Source: an uncultured Lachnospiraceae bacterium (GTDB lineage: Bacteria; Bacillota; Clostridia; Lachnospirales; Lachnospiraceae). From it: a stretch of 64,000 nt of DNA. The position numbers and the translations under genes were made by a program. How positions within the stretch are numbered: the stretch's first letter is position 1; every line of letters begins with the position of its first letter. Shown here one piece after another: positions 61,929 to 64,000 of this stretch. The stretch is from contig CAJUHJ010000005.1 of assembly GCA_910586355.1 (NCBI GenBank), forward strand, positions 62,001 through 126,000, written 5' to 3'. Below the pieces are notes generated by a model. It saw only the letters and a list, made by a program, of their open reading frames with translations, was not told the origin of the DNA and did not search any database.

Positions 61929-62482
61929 TCACCCACTTTCAACTGAATTTTCGATAATTCTCTGGATAAATCGTAGAGCTTCGTCTGAATACTGCTGTCT
62001 ACAACACGATCCTTAATCCGAATTACCATACCGCCGATTAAAGCGGCATCTACATCATAGTGCATTTCAAATTCTACATATTCGGTCGTCTGAATCAATT
62101 TATCTATTATTTGTGCTTTCTGTGCCCCAGACAACTCTACTGCAGAAGTCACATAAGCAGTTCCAATATGCTTTGATTCTTTTACCTCATTGACAAAATA
62201 CTCCAGTACAGCGTCTAATTCGGCAAAATGGCCTTTCTCCACAATCATACATATCAGACCAGCCAATTCATCCGATACCTTATCCTCGAAAATGCTTTCT
62301 ATGATTTGAATTTTCTCTTCTTTTACAATTTTCGGATGGTTCATCAATTTGAAAATCTCTGGATTCTCTTTCAATGCAGTCCGTATTCCCTCTGCTTCCG
62401 CATAAAAAGAATCTACACGGCCTTTTTCTGCCGCAACTTCAAACAATGCATCCCCATATGTTTTAGAAACTAGCTTAGCCAT
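61925..62482 (-). CDS. atpH: F-type ATP synthase delta subunit
   Basis: This 185-aa peripheral-stalk subunit has the family N-domain (SKTYGDALFEVAAEKGRVDSFYAEAEGIR, LMNHPKIVKEEKIQIIESIF) and the C-terminal GGMVIRIKDRVVDSSIQTKLYDL. It links the b dimer to the alpha3beta3 head. It overlaps atpF by 13 nt. Confidence 0.95.
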   Translation of the reverse strand: MAKLVSKTYGDALFEVAAEKGRVDSFYAEAEGIRTALKENPEIFKLMNHPKIVKEEKIQIIESIFEDKVSDELAGLICMIVEKGHFAELDAVLEYFVNEVKESKHIGTAYVTSAVELSGAQKAQIIDKLIQTTEYVEFEMHYDVDAALIGGMVIRIKDRVVDSSIQTKLYDLSRELSKIQLKVGE

Positions 62483-62985
62483 GTCGAATCACCCATTTCT
62501 TTCAATGTCTCTTCCACAAGCGTATCTTGAATCTGCGTATTCATCGAAGCTGCTACTACTTTCGCCGCCATCATAGAGGCAACAGTGATCATTTCTTGTT
62601 TTACCTCGTCTGCTGCGCGTTTCTTCTCCAATTCAGCTTCTTCACCTGCTCTTTTAATAATGCGGGCGGCTTCTTCTTTCGCCTCATCAATAATTTTGGC
62701 TTCATTTTTTAAAGCTTTCTGGCGTGCCTCGCTTAAAATCTGCTCAGCTTCTTTTTCCACACCTTTCAGCTTGCTTTCATACAGCTTCTTTAACTCCTCA
62801 GCTTTCTCCCTGTCTGCATTCGCATCCTTAATATTCTTACTAATCCCTTCCTGTCTGTCTTTTAACAGCTTACGAACTGGATTAAACAATAGATAACTTG
62901 CAAACAAAAATAAAACAAATACAGAAGCGCCAAACTGCAGCGCATCCATGATAAGCTGCATATCAAGTCCAAATAATCTTTCCAT
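62470..62985 (-). CDS. atpF: F-type ATP synthase b subunit
   Basis: This 171-aa subunit has one N-terminal transmembrane helix (LQFGASVFVLFLFASYLLF, then NPVRKLL) and a long charged coiled coil (ADREKAEELKKLYESKLKGVEKEAEQI). One copy only in the operon, so the b stalk is presumably a homodimer. Confidence 0.95.
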   Translation of the reverse strand: MERLFGLDMQLIMDALQFGASVFVLFLFASYLLFNPVRKLLKDRQEGISKNIKDANADREKAEELKKLYESKLKGVEKEAEQILSEARQKALKNEAKIIDEAKEEAARIIKRAGEEAELEKKRAADEVKQEMITVASMMAAKVVAASMNTQIQDTLVEETLKEMGDSTWLS

Positions 62986-63029
62986 AATTTAGAAGTTCAC
63001 CCTCCTTTCCGTATTTTGTATACATACCT

Positions 63030-63287
63030 TTACCATGTCAAAGGTTTTACGAAAAGTAAGAGAATTGCAACAAGCAGACCATAAAGACCTGTTGTTTCTG
63101 CAACTGCCTGGCCTAATAACATTGTAGATGTAATATCAGATTTCGCTCCTGGATTTCTTCCTACCGCATTTGCTGCATAACCAGCCGCAATACCCTGTCC
63201 TACACCAGGCCCAATACCTGCAATAACTGCAAGGCCTGCACCGATTGCTGAACACGCTAAGATTAAATCATTTCCTGAAATATTCAT
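63030..63287 (-). CDS. atpE: F-type ATP synthase c subunit (Na+-type ligand set)
   Basis: This 85-aa hairpin of two transmembrane helices forms the rotor ring. The first helix has GPGVGQGIAAG; the second has GQAVAETTGLYGLLVAILLLF with the ion-carrying Glu64. Gln31, Val62, Glu64, Thr65 and Tyr69 correspond one for one to Gln32, Val63, Glu65, Ser66 and Tyr70, which bind Na+ in Ilyobacter tartaricus. This enzyme probably couples to Na+ rather than H+. AGGAGG precedes the ATG. Confidence 0.97.
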   Translation of the reverse strand: MNISGNDLILACSAIGAGLAVIAGIGPGVGQGIAAGYAANAVGRNPGAKSDITSTMLLGQAVAETTGLYGLLVAILLLFVKPLTW

Positions 63288-63327
63288 AATAAATTCCTCC
63301 TAATCAAAAATAATATTATACATTTTC

Positions 63328-64000
63328 TTATTCTGAATCAATCGCCTGATTAATGTACGTCATTGTCAACATACAAAATACATAAGTTTGAATTGCCCCT
63401 GAGAACAAATCAAAATACACATGAAGTATTGACGGCCAAAATGTCGCAATCCATCCTAGCAGTCCATAGACCAGCGCCATAATAATGGTTCCCGACAAAA
63501 TATTTGCAAACAAACGCAAAGACAGAGAAATCGGCACTGCAAAATCACTAATAATATTAATTGGCGCCCAAATTGGCCATGGATCACACAATCCTTTCAG
63601 TACGCCGGAAACATGCTGATGCTTGAATTTGTTAAAATGAATCAGGCAAAACGTCATAACTCCTAATGCAAATGTCACACCATAATCTGCTGTCGGCGGC
63701 CTCAATCCAAAAATGCCGGATATATTACTCATTAAAATGAAAATAAAAACTGTGCTGATATAATTCGCAAATTTACCTGAATTCACACCCATAACACCTT
63801 TTACCATTTTATCAAGCATTTCTACAATCAGTTCAACTACATTCTGAAAACCATCCGGCACTTCTTTTGCATGTTTGATTTTCCGATTTGCAGCAATAAA
63901 AAAACCAATTAAAAGAATCATAACAATCAATAAGCATACATGAGTTGTCGTAATCCAGCAGGTCTGGCCAAAAACTTCATAAGAAAACAGGCCATGTACC
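63328..64000 (-). CDS. atpB: F-type ATP synthase a subunit (5' end beyond window)
   Basis: About 223 residues are visible, the frame being open to the window edge (VHGLFSYEVFGQTCWITTTH upstream of the first internal Met). It has the stator Arg in ISLSLRLFANILSGTIIMAL and the C-terminal GAIQTYVFCMLTMTYI. It forms the half-channels against the c ring. First gene seen of atpBEFHAGDC; an atpI could precede it outside the window. Confidence 0.95.
   Translation of the reverse strand, partial: VHGLFSYEVFGQTCWITTTHVCLLIVMILLIGFFIAANRKIKHAKEVPDGFQNVVELIVEMLDKMVKGVMGVNSGKFANYISTVFIFILMSNISGIFGLRPPTADYGVTFALGVMTFCLIHFNKFKHQHVSGVLKGLCDPWPIWAPINIISDFAVPISLSLRLFANILSGTIIMALVYGLLGWIATFWPSILHVYFDLFSGAIQTYVFCMLTMTYINQAIDSE

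Noticed and set aside
1..64000. CRISPR arrays, insertion sequences, prophage, tRNA or rRNA genes
   Set aside because: Looked for regular short repeats, transposase or integrase motifs and cloverleaf or rRNA sequences on both strands and recognised none.

Overview
The window comes from a motile, AT-rich Gram-positive anaerobe, most likely a member of the Lachnospiraceae (Clostridia). The evidence is a CsrA/FliW/FlgM-type flagellar locus, near-identical tandem flagellins, strong AGGAGG ribosome binding sites, a preQ1-I/queT locus and an F-type ATP synthase whose c subunit carries the Na+ ligand set. I see no rRNA, tRNA, IS element or CRISPR array.

Region 1 (1-23 kb) is a glycan/modification island that reads as a flagellin decoration locus. 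Two operons diverge from a 120-bp spacer with two sigma-28-type -10 boxes. The leftward one (5950-200) carries a glycosyltransferase and the CDP-glucose route (rfbF, rfbG, rfbH, plus a degenerate rfbF paralogue). The rightward one (6164-14200) carries two NAD-sugar reductase/epimerases, a sulfotransferase-like protein, a YerE-like ThDP enzyme, a radical SAM/SPASM protein, a glycosyltransferase and a hexapeptide acyltransferase. One of the reductases is interrupted by a C10 tract that could act as a phase switch. An APS-kinase-like gene (14190-14705) and a phosphonate operon (methyltransferase, radical SAM-cytidylyltransferase, cytidylyltransferase-PEP mutase, phosphonopyruvate decarboxylase; 14969-19718) diverge from back-to-back sigma-28 promoters. 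A decayed B12/radical SAM gene, a Maf (DUF115) flagellin glycosyltransferase and a small partner follow, behind another sigma-28 promoter. Together they suggest a flagellin glycan with a branched dideoxy sugar, phosphonate and possibly sulfate groups, made on the flagellar schedule.

Region 2 (23-38.3 kb) holds the late flagellar genes: two flagellins, then fliT-like, fliS, fliD, flaG, csrA, fliW, flgL, two flgK, flgN and flgM. The flagellin leaders carry covarying hairpins with GGA in the loop, just upstream of the ribosome binding site. This is what CsrA binds, and csrA and fliW lie nearby. A third such leader before the Maf operon looks like the relic of a lost flagellin gene.

Region 3 (38.4-54.7 kb) has a methyltransferase remnant, tag, and a large Ter (tellurite/stress) locus: HAD phosphatase, Ca2+ P-type ATPase, two TerD, TelA, YceG, and an YceG-like/S1C protease. 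Across a divergent promoter it continues with a C-C bond lyase, two phosphoribosyltransferase-type proteins and an MBOAT/DHHW acyltransferase pair.

Region 4 (54.7-64 kb) has an unidentified ~300-nt transcript, preQ1-I riboswitch plus queT, a complete type I toxin-antitoxin locus (26-aa toxin, antisense RNA), an orphan HipA-like kinase gene, and the atpBEFHAGDC operon, cut at the right edge inside atpB. At the left edge is the 5' end of an AAA-ATPase-like gene.
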